From JAGRCP01 sp942490705 (GTDB lineage Bacteria > Chloroflexota > Anaerolineae > Caldilineales > Caldilineaceae): a DNA stretch of 64,000 bases. A model generated the notes under the pieces. That model ran no database searches. It had not been told where the DNA came from and saw only the letters and a list, made by a program, of their open reading frames with translations. The position numbers and the translations under genes are program-made. Shown here in pieces: positions 37,501-45,282 of this stretch (its first letter is position 1; each line of letters starts with the position of its first letter). The DNA is taken from assembly GCA_942490705.1 (NCBI GenBank), contig CALNXY010000012.1:682001-746000 (forward strand). The letters run 5' to 3'.

Positions 37501-38071
37501 GGGCGTACCCTTGCGTACGTTGCACGTGCTGGAGGAGCGGCCGGAGCAATTCCTCCAGCGTTGGCGCGTTGATGAGGGAGCGCCAAATGACCGCATCGAA
37601 ATGATCGGTGAGCCGACGGGCCGTGTTGGCGGCCAAGGTCGTCTTTCCCATGCCGCCAAGGCCCAGAATGGCGACAGCACGATGGTCTGCCTCTGTGAGC
37701 CATTCACTCAGCTGCACGATCTCCTCTTCGCGGCCATAGACTGCTGCCACCTGCGGCGCGTCCCCCCATTTGATCGCGCCGATGCGCTCCGCAGTGGCGC
37801 TTGCTCCGCCTGCAGGCTTGACCGGGGCAGAGGCAGCATATGTGCCTTGGGAGATCTCGAGCGCCAGTCGTGCCGTAACGGAATCCGGCTCTACGCCCAA
37901 CTCTTGCTGCAAGCGCTCGCGCAGTGCTGTATGGTGTGACAGCGCCAGATCTGGCAGGTCCTGGCGGGCCAGCAGCCGCATCATGCTGCGATGGGTCTCC
38001 TCATGCAGGGGGTCGAGGACCAAGTATTGCTCGGCGAAGCGCTGCGCGTCCATACTCCCCGCGGGCCTCAT
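34544..38071 (-). CDS. SARP-type STAND regulator, C-terminal part (BTAD end, NB-ARC, 14 WD40 repeats)
   Basis: Open frame of 1175 codons carrying the larger part of one regulator. Its first residues (DAQRFAEQYLVLDPLHEET) are the second half of a bacterial transcriptional activator domain; the first half is in the frame 38001-38648. A NB-ARC NTPase follows with Walker A GLGGMGKTT at 137-145 and Walker B VLLVLDN near 220. From about 560 to 1150 I count 14 WD40 repeats, enough for two seven-bladed propellers. STAND proteins with this order (AfsR-like) use ATP-driven oligomerisation to switch on transcription. The two frames overlap and are one base out of step. One extra base in the GG/CC at 38050-38051 would explain it, giving a protein of about 1367 residues. 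Real break or sequence error cannot be decided here. Confidence 0.88.
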   Translation of the reverse strand: MRPAGSMDAQRFAEQYLVLDPLHEETHRSMMRLLARQDLPDLALSHHTALRERLQQELGVEPDSVTARLALEISQGTYAASAPVKPAGGASATAERIGAIKWGDAPQVAAVYGREEEIVQLSEWLTEADHRAVAILGLGGMGKTTLAANTARRLTDHFDAVIWRSLINAPTLEELLRPLLQHVQRTQGYAHPPASVDEQLAHLFSYLQANRVLLVLDNMETILDEANAGRFRAGYESYGQLIRQMIQRPHKSRLLFTSRERPNEFHRLEMDQATVHSLRLDGLDVAATSQILQQRGIHATPDDEAALRQRYSGNPLALKLVADTVKEIFDGDIELFLTEESLVFDDVRTVLDQQFDRLSPLEEDILLWLTVARTPLAAQELRSRLLKAPSQRALLEAIGALQRRSLIERRAHGFHLQNVVADYLTSLLIDQICAEIERGELVRLHSHGLINAHADDDVRQSQVRLLLRPVAELTAARLGPAALVENLRNMLSTLRMTAQRTPSYAGGNLLNLLLHESASITGLDASKIAIWHAYLRGVKLPDADFREADLAHSVFNDTFGAVYSVAISPDGQLFAAGTADGEVRLWRMADGQPLSIITGHHDSVWSIAFSPDGKSLASASADKTTRIWDLETLAPLHILRGHDAALQTIAFHPDGQLLATAGGDQIVTLWHPQEGTILRTLRGPTSWIRDLTFSADGSLLVCASADNRIYVWDVETGALRTTLAGHSSGVDCVALSPDGKTLASGGEDSTVLLWDLATGEIIARLMNHASAVRSVIFSPDGRSLATGGDDRTIRLWDVETAESYLVLLGHSNWVLSLAFTQDGEMLLSGGEDQTVRTWNTATGEQRNSTQGYTNWVYCIDLSPDGRTLLSGNGDHLIRLWDVDSGQELKSLRGHSNWVWAAAFSPDGQSIASASGDTDFRLWDVTAATTSHMLEGHERWVRAVAFSPDGQLLASGSGDHAVGLWEADSGKRLHWLTGHGGWVRDVAFHPASTLLASASEDQTIRLWQVDTGGLQQVLTGHTSRVDAVAFTPDGATLISGSEDQTVRLWDVASGACRNVLTGHDGWVRAVAVSPDGKQLASGSHDRTVRLWDLASGALLRVLDGHRGWVTSVLFAADGRTLFSGNSDGTIKRWDLETGECIHTFKHSGPYDGMKLAGAIGLSHAQRTALLVLGAEE

Positions 38072-38648
38072 GCGCTGCGATTAGCTCGGCAAGCGCATGC
38101 CGAACGCGATGGGCAAAGAACTCGCGTCGCAATGACATCCATTCCTCGAATGGTTCGGCATCCGGAATGTCGAGTCCCGCCAAGAACTGTTCTCGATAGA
38201 GCGCAACGGCATCTTCCAGCACGGTCAGGCATTCTGGGCATTCGTCGAGGGCAGCATGCTCGTGATTGGCCACTGCGTCCAGGCCATGCTGAAATTCAAC
38301 TGCGTCGATCTGCGTCGTCGCACCATGCAGTTCAACTGCCTGGCGCGTAGCGGTGAGCAACTCGACTGTCCCCTCAACGCCGTTTGCCAGCGTCTTGCGC
38401 AGGCGGTGAAGCGTATTGCGCAGGTTGTCTCGCGCGTTTTGATCGCTTGTATCGGGCCAGAGGAGGGTTGCCAGCACGCTGCGATTGATTGGTTGATCAG
38501 GATTCAATGCCAAATAGGCCAAGAGCGCCCTGGCTTTGGCCGTTGAGAATCTCTGAATTGGAACTCCGTCTGCATCGACCGAAAAGGTCCCAAAGAGGCG
38601 AATGGTGACGATCGGCGATGACCGAGTATTGAAGTCAGACGAATCCAT
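38001..38648 (-). CDS. SARP-type STAND regulator, N-terminal part (DNA-binding and BTAD start)
   Basis: 215 codons, of which the first 199 are the true N-terminus of the regulator continued in the gene at 34544. It has an OmpR-like winged helix (about 13-100: VTIRLFGTFSVDADG, KARALLAYLALNPDQP, LATLLWPD, ARDNLRNTLHRLRK), then the first half of the BTAD (about 115-199). After EARGEY the frame runs into 15 unrelated residues and stops, while the correct continuation lies one base ahead. Start ATG at 38648 follows a promoter about 50 bases away. If the break is real, this fragment could still bind DNA without NB-ARC control. Confidence 0.85.
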   Translation of the reverse strand: MDSSDFNTRSSPIVTIRLFGTFSVDADGVPIQRFSTAKARALLAYLALNPDQPINRSVLATLLWPDTSDQNARDNLRNTLHRLRKTLANGVEGTVELLTATRQAVELHGATTQIDAVEFQHGLDAVANHEHAALDECPECLTVLEDAVALYREQFLAGLDIPDAEPFEEWMSLRREFFAHRVRHALAELIAAHEARGEYGRAALRRAILGPRPPA

Positions 38649-38699
38649 GGATATCAGATGCGGTTCACGGTGAATTAATCAGCGAATCAAGTGATCCGA

Positions 38700-38727
38700 A
38701 TTATACCGCGCCTGGGAAGGCGATCAA
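38700..38727 (-). promoter_or_regulatory. promoter of the SARP/STAND gene
   Basis: On the minus strand: TTGATC (38727-38722), 16 bases, TATAAT (38705-38700), about 50 bases before the ATG at 38648. Confidence 0.7.
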
Positions 38728-38758
38728 AGCACTTGGCTAGCGGCGCGCTATACAACCA

Positions 38759-40249
38759 TCAACGCCCTTCCAGGAGTTCATGAAGACGCGCCCGGCGCGC
38801 CGCCTGGCGTTCTCTTGCCTCGTAGACGCTGGGTGCAGCCGCACGTACGTCGCAATCCTCCACGCTCAACGGACACCTTTCGCACGTCTCATTGATGATG
38901 GTGAAGGGCACTGCGTCATCATTGAGAAAGTGAATCGTCTCGCGCGCCTGCTCGTCGACCTGAAAGCCAATGATGGCGCTGCTCAGCGTCTCCGGTGCAA
39001 GCGCCAGGGGGCGGGCAAAGCCAAAGCAAAGGAAGCGGTCGCGTGGCTGGAGGAACTCGGAAAGCTGGACGCCCACATGGGGCATGCCGGCGCCGGCAGC
39101 CGGCCGCTCGGCCGCGGCTTCTACTTCCTGAAGGAGACGCATCACCAGCCAACGGCGGCAGTAATGCTCATGCAGGGCCAAGCCGCTGGGCATGAGCAGA
39201 CGATTCATATTCAGTTGCTTGACCATCCGATATCGGTTGTCGCTGCCCTGTACGCGCAGAAAGTGCAGCTTGAGGCGGAAAAAATAGGGGGCCAGTTCAC
39301 TAAAGCGATAGAGCAACATCTCCGGCGTTACGTCATAGCGCGTCAGCATGGCCAGCAAGCGGTCCGGATCCCAGGTTGACGCCTCAAAAAAGCGACGCAT
39401 CTGGGTGAGGAAATCCGCTTGGGGCATGATCAACGCGCCGGCGAAATACGAGGCGCGGAAGTCGTTGAGCACCTGCTGGAATGATTGGGCGCGGTCGGGC
39501 GCTGACGTCTGCGCACGTTCGTCCAACCCAAGCACCTGGTACCCGATCTCCCGGGCCAGAATGAAGGCGACCTGGTTCGACTGCAGAGCCGGGTTGATGA
39601 GCAACTCCGGCGGCGCCTGATCGATGAAGACCGAGCGATAACGGCTCAACTCGGGGGCAGAGGCCAGCGCCGCCGAATCGAGCCGGTAATCAAAGCCGGT
39701 CGTGAGCAGCGGTTCCAGGCGTGCCTGGGTGACCGGGCTGCCGTTCCAGAGTGCGTGTTTGGCGGCAAAGGCTGCCGCTGCCTCCTCCAGCTCTGAAAAG
39801 TAGTTGTCATGCAGTTCTTGATAGGAGCGCAATGCCGCCAGCAGCAGGTGCTCCTCGCGCAAATCATGCTGGCGGCCGATTTCGAAGATGGCGCTGAGGA
39901 GCGCGCTGGCTTTGGTCGGGGCCTTGGTCAGCAGGGTGACCAGGTCGCTAACGTCCAGCCCAAATTCGGCAAAGGGGAATTCGCGCAGGATGGTAGAAGA
40001 GAGGGCATCTTCTAGCTGGTGGAGCGGTGGAGCCAAGGAGATCGAAACCAAATCATTGTAGGGCAGGTTCAGCACCTCAGCCATCCGCATGATTTTGTCA
40101 ACCCGCGGATATTTTCGCCCTTTCTCTACCTCGGTGGCGTAGGAGGGAGAGATTTCACAGCGGTGGGCGAACTCGGAGAGGGTCAGGCCCGCTTCCATGC
40201 GTGCTTGACGCACCTTGACTCCAAAAATGATATTGACTAATTGTGAATC
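38759..40249 (-). CDS. RamB/ScfR-like XRE-family regulator
   Basis: About 496 residues from the TTG at 40249, preceded by AAGGACA; the frame runs back to an ATG at 40333, but that codon lies inside a palindrome and its extra 28 residues look unlike the family. An XRE helix-turn-helix lies at about 14-65 (VRQARMEAGLTLSEFA, ISPSYATEVEKGRKYP). An IrrE-like middle domain has ILAREIGYQVLG where a metalloprotease would have HExxH, so no peptidase activity is expected. The C-terminal domain ends with a Cys cluster CERCPLSVEDC (Cys456, 459, 466), typical of short-chain acyl-CoA regulators such as RamB. Divergent from aceA, which RamB controls in actinobacteria. Control of the glyoxylate bypass is inferred. 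Confidence 0.88.
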   Translation of the reverse strand, partial: DSQLVNIIFGVKVRQARMEAGLTLSEFAHRCEISPSYATEVEKGRKYPRVDKIMRMAEVLNLPYNDLVSISLAPPLHQLEDALSSTILREFPFAEFGLDVSDLVTLLTKAPTKASALLSAIFEIGRQHDLREEHLLLAALRSYQELHDNYFSELEEAAAAFAAKHALWNGSPVTQARLEPLLTTGFDYRLDSAALASAPELSRYRSVFIDQAPPELLINPALQSNQVAFILAREIGYQVLGLDERAQTSAPDRAQSFQQVLNDFRASYFAGALIMPQADFLTQMRRFFEASTWDPDRLLAMLTRYDVTPEMLLYRFSELAPYFFRLKLHFLRVQGSDNRYRMVKQLNMNRLLMPSGLALHEHYCRRWLVMRLLQEVEAAAERPAAGAGMPHVGVQLSEFLQPRDRFLCFGFARPLALAPETLSSAIIGFQVDEQARETIHFLNDDAVPFTIINETCERCPLSVEDCDVRAAAPSVYEARERQAARRARLHELLEGR

Positions 40250-40323
40250 CAAGAATCTGTCCTTGTCGTGCGGCGGGATTGACTCAAAACGTGCACACAA
40301 CCGCTTTGGAATTTTGACAGCGT

Positions 40324-40386
40324 ATTCTATCATGGATAGAATCTTTTCACCAGTAGCGAAAGTTCGCTAAAAGATTGATATTCGCT
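40324..40386. promoter_or_regulatory. palindromic operator candidates between the regulator and aceA
   Basis: Two perfect palindromes in the 343-base divergent gap: ATTCTATC-ATG-GATAGAAT (40324-40342) and TAGCGAA-AG-TTCGCTA (40354-40369), with another TTCGCT half at 40381-40386. They are good candidates for binding by the adjacent RamB-like protein. The rest of the gap up to 40592 shows no clear -35/-10 pair. Confidence 0.6.
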
Positions 40387-40592
40387 GCTGGGTGGGTTCC
40401 TGACGCAGTCCGATGATCCACGGCATCTCTGCCCAGATGAGGAAGGCGAGTTGACGCGCTTGGCGTCCGGTTACTGCCCGCTTGACGGCCGGGTGACCGC
40501 TGCACGACCGCTCGCCCACTGTTCGATCCGCTCTATCCGCCACCCTGTTGTTCTTTACTGTTCATATATTCATCAGACGGAGGAGAACTACC

Positions 40593-41876
40593 ATGTATGA
40601 CAAGGATCTCGCAGCCGACATGACCAACGAATGGAAGACGTCCGAGCGCTGGGCCGGAATCCAACGCGACTACGCAGCCGAACAGGTGCTACGCCTGCGC
40701 GGCAGCTTCCAGATCGAGTACACCGTGGCTCGCATGGGCGCAGAGCGACTCTGGCATCTCTTGCACGCCGACCCCTTTGTGCGTGCGCTGGGGGCGGTGA
40801 CGGGTAATCAGGCTGTGCAGATGGTACAGGCTGGACTTAAGGCGATCTATCTCAGTGGCTGGCAGGTCGCGGGCGACAACAATACCGCCAACCAGACCTA
40901 TCCGGATCAGAGTCTCTATCCGGCCGACGCGGCCCCCAATTTGGCCAAGCGCATCAACAACGCCCTGATCCGTGCCGACCAAATTGCCCACATGAACGGT
41001 CAGCAGGACGTACACTGGATGGCGCCCATCGTCGCCGATGCGGAGTCAGGCTTCGGCGGCAATTTGAACGCCTTCGAGCTGATGCGGGCCATGATTGAGG
41101 CGGGCGCAGCCGGCGTCCATTTTGAGGATCAACTCTCCTCCGCCAAAAAGTGCGGCCACATGGGCGGCAAAGTGCTGGTGCCCACGCAAGAATTTGTGCA
41201 GAAGCTTCAGGCTGCGCGTCTGGCTGCCGACGTCATGGGCGTGCCCTCGCTGGTCATCGCCCGCACCGATGCTGACTCGGCCCAGCTGATCACCAGCGAC
41301 GTCGATCCCTATGACGTGCCCTATATCGTCGGCCAGGACCGTTCGATGGAGGGCTTTTACTATATCAAGGGCGGTCTGGAAAACGCGATCAGCCGCGGCT
41401 TGGCCTATGCGCCGTACGCCGACCTGATTTGGTGCGAGACCTCCACGCCCGATGTAGGCGAGGCGCGCGAGTTCGCCCAGGCAATTCACGCACAGTATCC
41501 GGGCAAAATGTTGGCTTACAACTGCTCGCCGTCCTTCAACTGGCGACGCAACCTGGATGAGCAGACCATTGCTACCTTCCAGGAGCAGCTCTCTGAGATG
41601 GGCTACAAGTTCTTCTTTGTGACGCTGGCCGGGTTCCATTCTCTGAATGCCGGCATGTTCGAACTGGCCCGGGGCTATCGCGATCGCGGTATGGCGGCCT
41701 TCTCTGAGTTGCAGGAGAAGGAGTTTGGCATGGAGCCGGAAGGTTTCACCGCCGTGCGTCACCAGAGCTTTGTGGGGGCCGGCTACTTCGACGAAGTGCA
41801 GATGACCGTCACCGGCGGCGCTGCATCCACTACGGCCATGCACGGCTCGACGGAAGAGGCGCAGTTCCACGGCTAA
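40593..41876 (+). CDS. aceA: isocitrate lyase
   Basis: 427 residues from the ATG at 40593, preceded by GGAGGAG; the frame from 40548 is not needed. Cleaves isocitrate to glyoxylate and succinate, the first step of the glyoxylate bypass used for growth on acetate or fatty acids. The active-site signature KKCGH is at 185-189, with the catalytic Cys187. Other family blocks: SGWQVAGDNN, HWMAPIVADAESGFGG (metal Asp), VIARTDADSA and YNCSPSFNW. Malate synthase is not in the window. Divergent from a RamB-like regulator and closed by a strong terminator. Confidence 0.97.
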   Translation: MYDKDLAADMTNEWKTSERWAGIQRDYAAEQVLRLRGSFQIEYTVARMGAERLWHLLHADPFVRALGAVTGNQAVQMVQAGLKAIYLSGWQVAGDNNTANQTYPDQSLYPADAAPNLAKRINNALIRADQIAHMNGQQDVHWMAPIVADAESGFGGNLNAFELMRAMIEAGAAGVHFEDQLSSAKKCGHMGGKVLVPTQEFVQKLQAARLAADVMGVPSLVIARTDADSAQLITSDVDPYDVPYIVGQDRSMEGFYYIKGGLENAISRGLAYAPYADLIWCETSTPDVGEAREFAQAIHAQYPGKMLAYNCSPSFNWRRNLDEQTIATFQEQLSEMGYKFFFVTLAGFHSLNAGMFELARGYRDRGMAAFSELQEKEFGMEPEGFTAVRHQSFVGAGYFDEVQMTVTGGAASTTAMHGSTEEAQFHG

Positions 41877-41926
41877 TGCCATGATTTGATTGAACTAGCG
41901 GGCCTCAGCTTGCCCACGTTGACTAC

Positions 41927-41972
41927 AGACCGTACGCTGCCAGCGAGATCGGGAGCGTACGGTCTCTTTTTG
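41927..41972 (+). terminator. aceA terminator
   Basis: Perfect 12-bp stem (41927-41938 with 41954-41965), 15-nt loop, followed by CTCTTTTTG. Confidence 0.9.
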
Positions 41973-42032
41973 CGCGCGATCGGCTTCGGGGCGGCTGCCA
42001 CAGGCTGGCGCGGGCAATTGCGGTCTCTCATG

Positions 42033-42038
42033 TATAAT
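42033..42038 (+). promoter_or_regulatory. -10 element before membrane protein gene
   Basis: TATAAT with a preceding TG, 69 bases before the likely start at 42107. No good -35 is seen. Confidence 0.4.
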
Positions 42039-42106
42039 GGGGACCGCCCCTCCGGACCGCCGGCGTGGAGGGATCAGTATCAACAGCATTGCAGGAGCAA
42101 TTTCTG

Positions 42107-42637
42107 GTGAATCTTGAAAGTCTAGTCCTTCTGGGTGTGGGGATCACGATGCTTTTCTTCGGGCGTCGCTTCTTTTTTCTGGTCATCGGGCTGGCAGGTT
42201 TTCTACTTGGCTATCGGTTGACGGGTCTACTCTTCCAAGGGACGGAAGAGATTGTGCTGCTGCTTATGGGCGTCGTAACCGGCTTTATCTTCTCGTTCCT
42301 GTCGACGCGCTTCTTTCGATTCGTGGTTAGCCTCTCCGCCTTCATACTGATGGGCATCGTTGCCCAGGTGATAGCCGAGAGTTTGGGGATGGACGTCAGC
42401 GGCTGGAGCAGCGTGATTGTCTTTCTGGTCGGCGGCTTGGTCGGTCTCGGACTGGAGGCTTTTGTCTTCGATGTCGGCATTATCGTGATCACCGCGCTGG
42501 CGGGATCACTGCTTGCCGTGACTGGACTGGGACGAATGTTTCCAGAACTCCAGGCAAGCGCCTATCTGCAACTATTTGCTTTCATTCTGGCCGGACTCGG
42601 TATTTTCTTTCAATTGCGCACGCGACCATCTGGGTGA
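42107..42637 (+). CDS. polytopic membrane protein (DUF4203/TMEM198-like)
   Basis: About 176 residues from a GTG at 42107, with AGGAG 10 bases upstream; an in-frame GTG at 42065 would add 14 residues. Nearly the whole chain is hydrophobic: about seven short helices joined by tight turns, with FFGRRFFFLVIGLAGFLLGYRL and repeated GFxxG patterns. The arrangement recalls the DUF4203 family, whose function is unknown. Transcribed alone or with the DinB-like gene 74 bases downstream. Confidence 0.65.
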   Translation: MNLESLVLLGVGITMLFFGRRFFFLVIGLAGFLLGYRLTGLLFQGTEEIVLLLMGVVTGFIFSFLSTRFFRFVVSLSAFILMGIVAQVIAESLGMDVSGWSSVIVFLVGGLVGLGLEAFVFDVGIIVITALAGSLLAVTGLGRMFPELQASAYLQLFAFILAGLGIFFQLRTRPSG

Positions 42638-42711
42638 TCGGCTGCTTGTCGCCCAAGGTGTTCGGATTCGCCATACGCAGCCTTGATGTGAAATCAAAGG
42701 AGAATGATTCG

Positions 42712-43194
42712 ATGAATTCTGAAGAGCGTCAGACCGCCATCGCACGCGTATCCGCACTGCCGGCACAGGTAAGTGACCTGGTTGAAGGCTTGTCTGCCGA
42801 ACAATTAACGACAGCCTACGACAAAGGCGAGTGGACCATCGCGCAGAATGTCCATCACCTGTGCGATTCGCATATGAACAGCTATGTGCGCTGCAAGCTC
42901 ATGGCGACGGAAGAGCAGCCGTCGCTCAAGCCGTATGATCAAGATAAGTGGGCCGAACTGCCCGATGCCTCGACCGCTGATTTGGCTGCCTCGCTTGCGA
43001 TGCTCAGCGGGCTCCATGCACGGTGGGTGCTCTTCTGGGAATCGCTGCCAGACGACGACTGGTCCCGCACGGGGCTGCACGCGTCGGGGCGAGTCGTCAC
43101 CCTGGAAGACCAGTTGAGCCTCTACGCATGGCATGGCGAAGCGCATCTTGATCAGATGCAGCGCGTCCTCATCGCAGGCGGACTGACTCCCTGA
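42712..43194 (+). CDS. DinB/YfiT-like four-helix protein
   Basis: 160 residues from the ATG at 42712, preceded by AAAGGAGA. DinB-superfamily proteins are four-helix bundles that bind a metal with three His and often act as thiol transferases (bacillithiol, mycothiol) or are of unknown use. Visible here: WTIAQNVHHLCDSH (first His), and WHGEAHLDQM (two further His) near the C-terminus, a full ligand set. Substrate unknown. Confidence 0.85.
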   Translation: MNSEERQTAIARVSALPAQVSDLVEGLSAEQLTTAYDKGEWTIAQNVHHLCDSHMNSYVRCKLMATEEQPSLKPYDQDKWAELPDASTADLAASLAMLSGLHARWVLFWESLPDDDWSRTGLHASGRVVTLEDQLSLYAWHGEAHLDQMQRVLIAGGLTP

Positions 43195-43329
43195 TCCCTT
43201 CGTCGACCGTTGCGAGCCGCACTGAGCCGATTGCTCTCCGTTAGGCCCTCTCTTTGTGCTCGGCTGCTGCTATGCTGGAACCTGATCAACGGTTACCCGC
43301 AGCCAGCCCGACGCAAACCGGAGGAGACG

Positions 43330-43776
43330 ATGCCGACTACCCCGATTCCGAACAGCCAAGCACTGGCCGAGGAGAGCGATGCCATCTATGCCTTGATTCA
43401 ACAGGTGCAGGAGGCTTGGAACGGCGCCGCAAACAATGACCTGGCCGCGCTCTTCCGCGAAGATGTGGACTACACGGCGTGGAACGGCATCCATTTTCAT
43501 GGGCGCGAAGCCGTTCTGCGCAACCATCGTCGGATCTTTGGCAGCCGCTATCTGGGTGGACGACTCTTTGCGGATGTTCATAATATCCGCTTCTTGAGCG
43601 AGGTGGTGGCCGCCGTTCACGTCGCCGTCCGGCTCGAAACGGCAGAATGCGCGGAAATTGAGGAGGCCTGTGGCATGCGTCAGGTCGCTGAAGGCATGGC
43701 GCTCTTTCTCGTCACCAAGCGGGGCAATCACTGGCGCTGCGAAGTCTTCCACAACACCCTGGTCACCCATCCATAG
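43330..43776 (+). CDS. SnoaL-like / SgcJ family protein
   Basis: 148 residues from the ATG at 43330, preceded by GGAGGAG. NTF2-like fold: the helix DAIYALIQQVQEAWNGAANNDLAALF, then DYTAWNGIHFHGREAVLRNHRRIF and several beta strands ending VTKRGNHWRCEVFHNTLV. This pattern is typical of SgcJ/EcaC/DUF4440 oxidoreductase-like or steroid-isomerase-like proteins, whose reactions are mostly unknown. A possible -10 (TGCTATGCT, 43268-43276) lies before it and a terminator after it. Confidence 0.8.
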   Translation: MPTTPIPNSQALAEESDAIYALIQQVQEAWNGAANNDLAALFREDVDYTAWNGIHFHGREAVLRNHRRIFGSRYLGGRLFADVHNIRFLSEVVAAVHVAVRLETAECAEIEEACGMRQVAEGMALFLVTKRGNHWRCEVFHNTLVTHP

Positions 43777-43826
43777 CCAGGCATCAGGCTTTCGGCCGGT
43801 GCGGCAACGAGGTGCGCAGCAAGAAA

Positions 43827-43874
43827 AAGGCCACAGAGATTTGGCGGCGGTTCGATCCCTCTCTGTGGCCTTCC
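43827..43874. terminator. convergent terminator
   Basis: Perfect 13-bp stem (43827-43839 with 43860-43872); A-rich before and TT after, so it can act on both strands between the SnoaL-like gene and the aminotransferase at 43909. Confidence 0.8.
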
Positions 43875-43908
43875 AGGATTCTGTTCGTCTTGGCTACGCC
43901 AACGTGGA

Positions 43909-45246
43909 CTACAGGCTGTCCATCACACCACCCAAAATCTCAACAATCAGATCGATTTCCTCTTCATTGATCGTCAACGGCGGCGAGAAGGCAAGCGTAG
44001 CGCCCAGCGGCCGGACACGCAGCCCGCGCTGCATGGCCAACGAGCTAATCTTGCCCGCGAGCGCCAGGTCCGGTGCGCGCGAGGCGCGATCCGTGACAAT
44101 TTCCAGGCCATTCAACAAGCCCCGCCCGCGAAGGTTGTCCACAAAGGGAAATTCTTTGAGCGCCTCCAGTCCGGCGCGCAGGCGCTCGCCCATCATGCGG
44201 GCATTGGCCGGCAGGTCCAACTCCTCGATCATCTCCACATTGCGCAGCCCAACGGCACAGGCCGCGGCATGCCCTGAATAGGTAAAGCCGTGATTCCAGG
44301 CCATCTCTTCCGGTGCATTGTCAATGACTGCACGGATTTCATCAGAGACCATGATGCCGCCCAAAGGGATGTAGCCGCTGGTCACGCCCTTGGCAAAGCA
44401 GAGAATGTCGGGCCGCAGCTGTTCGTGCTCGATGGCAAACATGTCGCCCGTGCGGCCAAAGCCGGTGATAACCTCGTCGATGATGAGCAACACCTCATAG
44501 CGATCGCAGATTTCGCGTACTTTGGCAAAATAGCCAGCCGGCGGCACGATCAAGCCGCCCGCGCCCTGGATCGGCTCGGCGATAAACGCGCCAACCGTTT
44601 CAGGGCCCTCCGCCAGGATCTGCTCCTCCAACGCGCGGGCCGCAGCGTCGCTGACCGTCTCTCCATCCAGCATGTCGCCGTCATAACGATACGGATTGGG
44701 CGCGGGAATGTGCGAGAAGCCCTCCAGGGGCAGGCCGAACATCTTCCAGTATTTGTCGAGGCCCGTGGCGCTGGTCGCGCCCAGGGTAATGCCATGATAG
44801 GCATTGAAGCGCGAGATGATCTTGGTCTTCTCGGGTCGTCCCAACTGGCGCCAGTAGTAGCGTACGGTCTTGAACGCAGTCTCGTTGGATTCAGAGCCGC
44901 CCGATGTGAAGTAGATCGAGTTGAGGGTGGGGTGGGCATAGCCGGCCAATTTGGCGGCCAGTTCGGCCGACGGGACATTCGTCATGCCTGCGAAGCCGGA
45001 CGTATAGGCCAGTTTCTTCATCTGCTCATAGCCGACGCGCGCCAGCTCTTCGCTGCCGTAACCGACATTGACGTTCCAGAGGCCGGCCATGGCGTCCAAC
45101 ACCTTGCGGCCGTCATCGCTGTAGAGCCATACGCCTTCGGCGTGCTCGACGATCAGCGGGTCACTGTGGCGGGAGGGATGATGGAGCCCATGAATTTGGT
45201 GCGCGTCTTGCTCGACGAGCAAAGTGTGATCGGGAAGTGCGGACAT
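43909..45246 (-). CDS. class III aminotransferase
   Basis: 445 residues, PLP-dependent fold type I. Signature DEVITGFGRTGDMFAIEH with the PLP-contacting Asp, followed by the PLP lysine in CFAKGVTSGYIPLGG. Also the PLP-phosphate block TSGGSESNETAFK and the N-terminal VWLYSDDGRKVLDAMAGLWNVNVGYG. This is the omega-amino acid:pyruvate / beta-alanine / putrescine transaminase group. 36 bases after another aminotransferase on the same strand, so the two form an operon for amine or amino-acid use. Confidence 0.94.
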   Translation of the reverse strand: MSALPDHTLLVEQDAHQIHGLHHPSRHSDPLIVEHAEGVWLYSDDGRKVLDAMAGLWNVNVGYGSEELARVGYEQMKKLAYTSGFAGMTNVPSAELAAKLAGYAHPTLNSIYFTSGGSESNETAFKTVRYYWRQLGRPEKTKIISRFNAYHGITLGATSATGLDKYWKMFGLPLEGFSHIPAPNPYRYDGDMLDGETVSDAAARALEEQILAEGPETVGAFIAEPIQGAGGLIVPPAGYFAKVREICDRYEVLLIIDEVITGFGRTGDMFAIEHEQLRPDILCFAKGVTSGYIPLGGIMVSDEIRAVIDNAPEEMAWNHGFTYSGHAAACAVGLRNVEMIEELDLPANARMMGERLRAGLEALKEFPFVDNLRGRGLLNGLEIVTDRASRAPDLALAGKISSLAMQRGLRVRPLGATLAFSPPLTINEEEIDLIVEILGGVMDSL

Positions 45247-45282
45247 TGTTGGTTTTGCCCCTTTTGGGATAGTGGGTTGACG

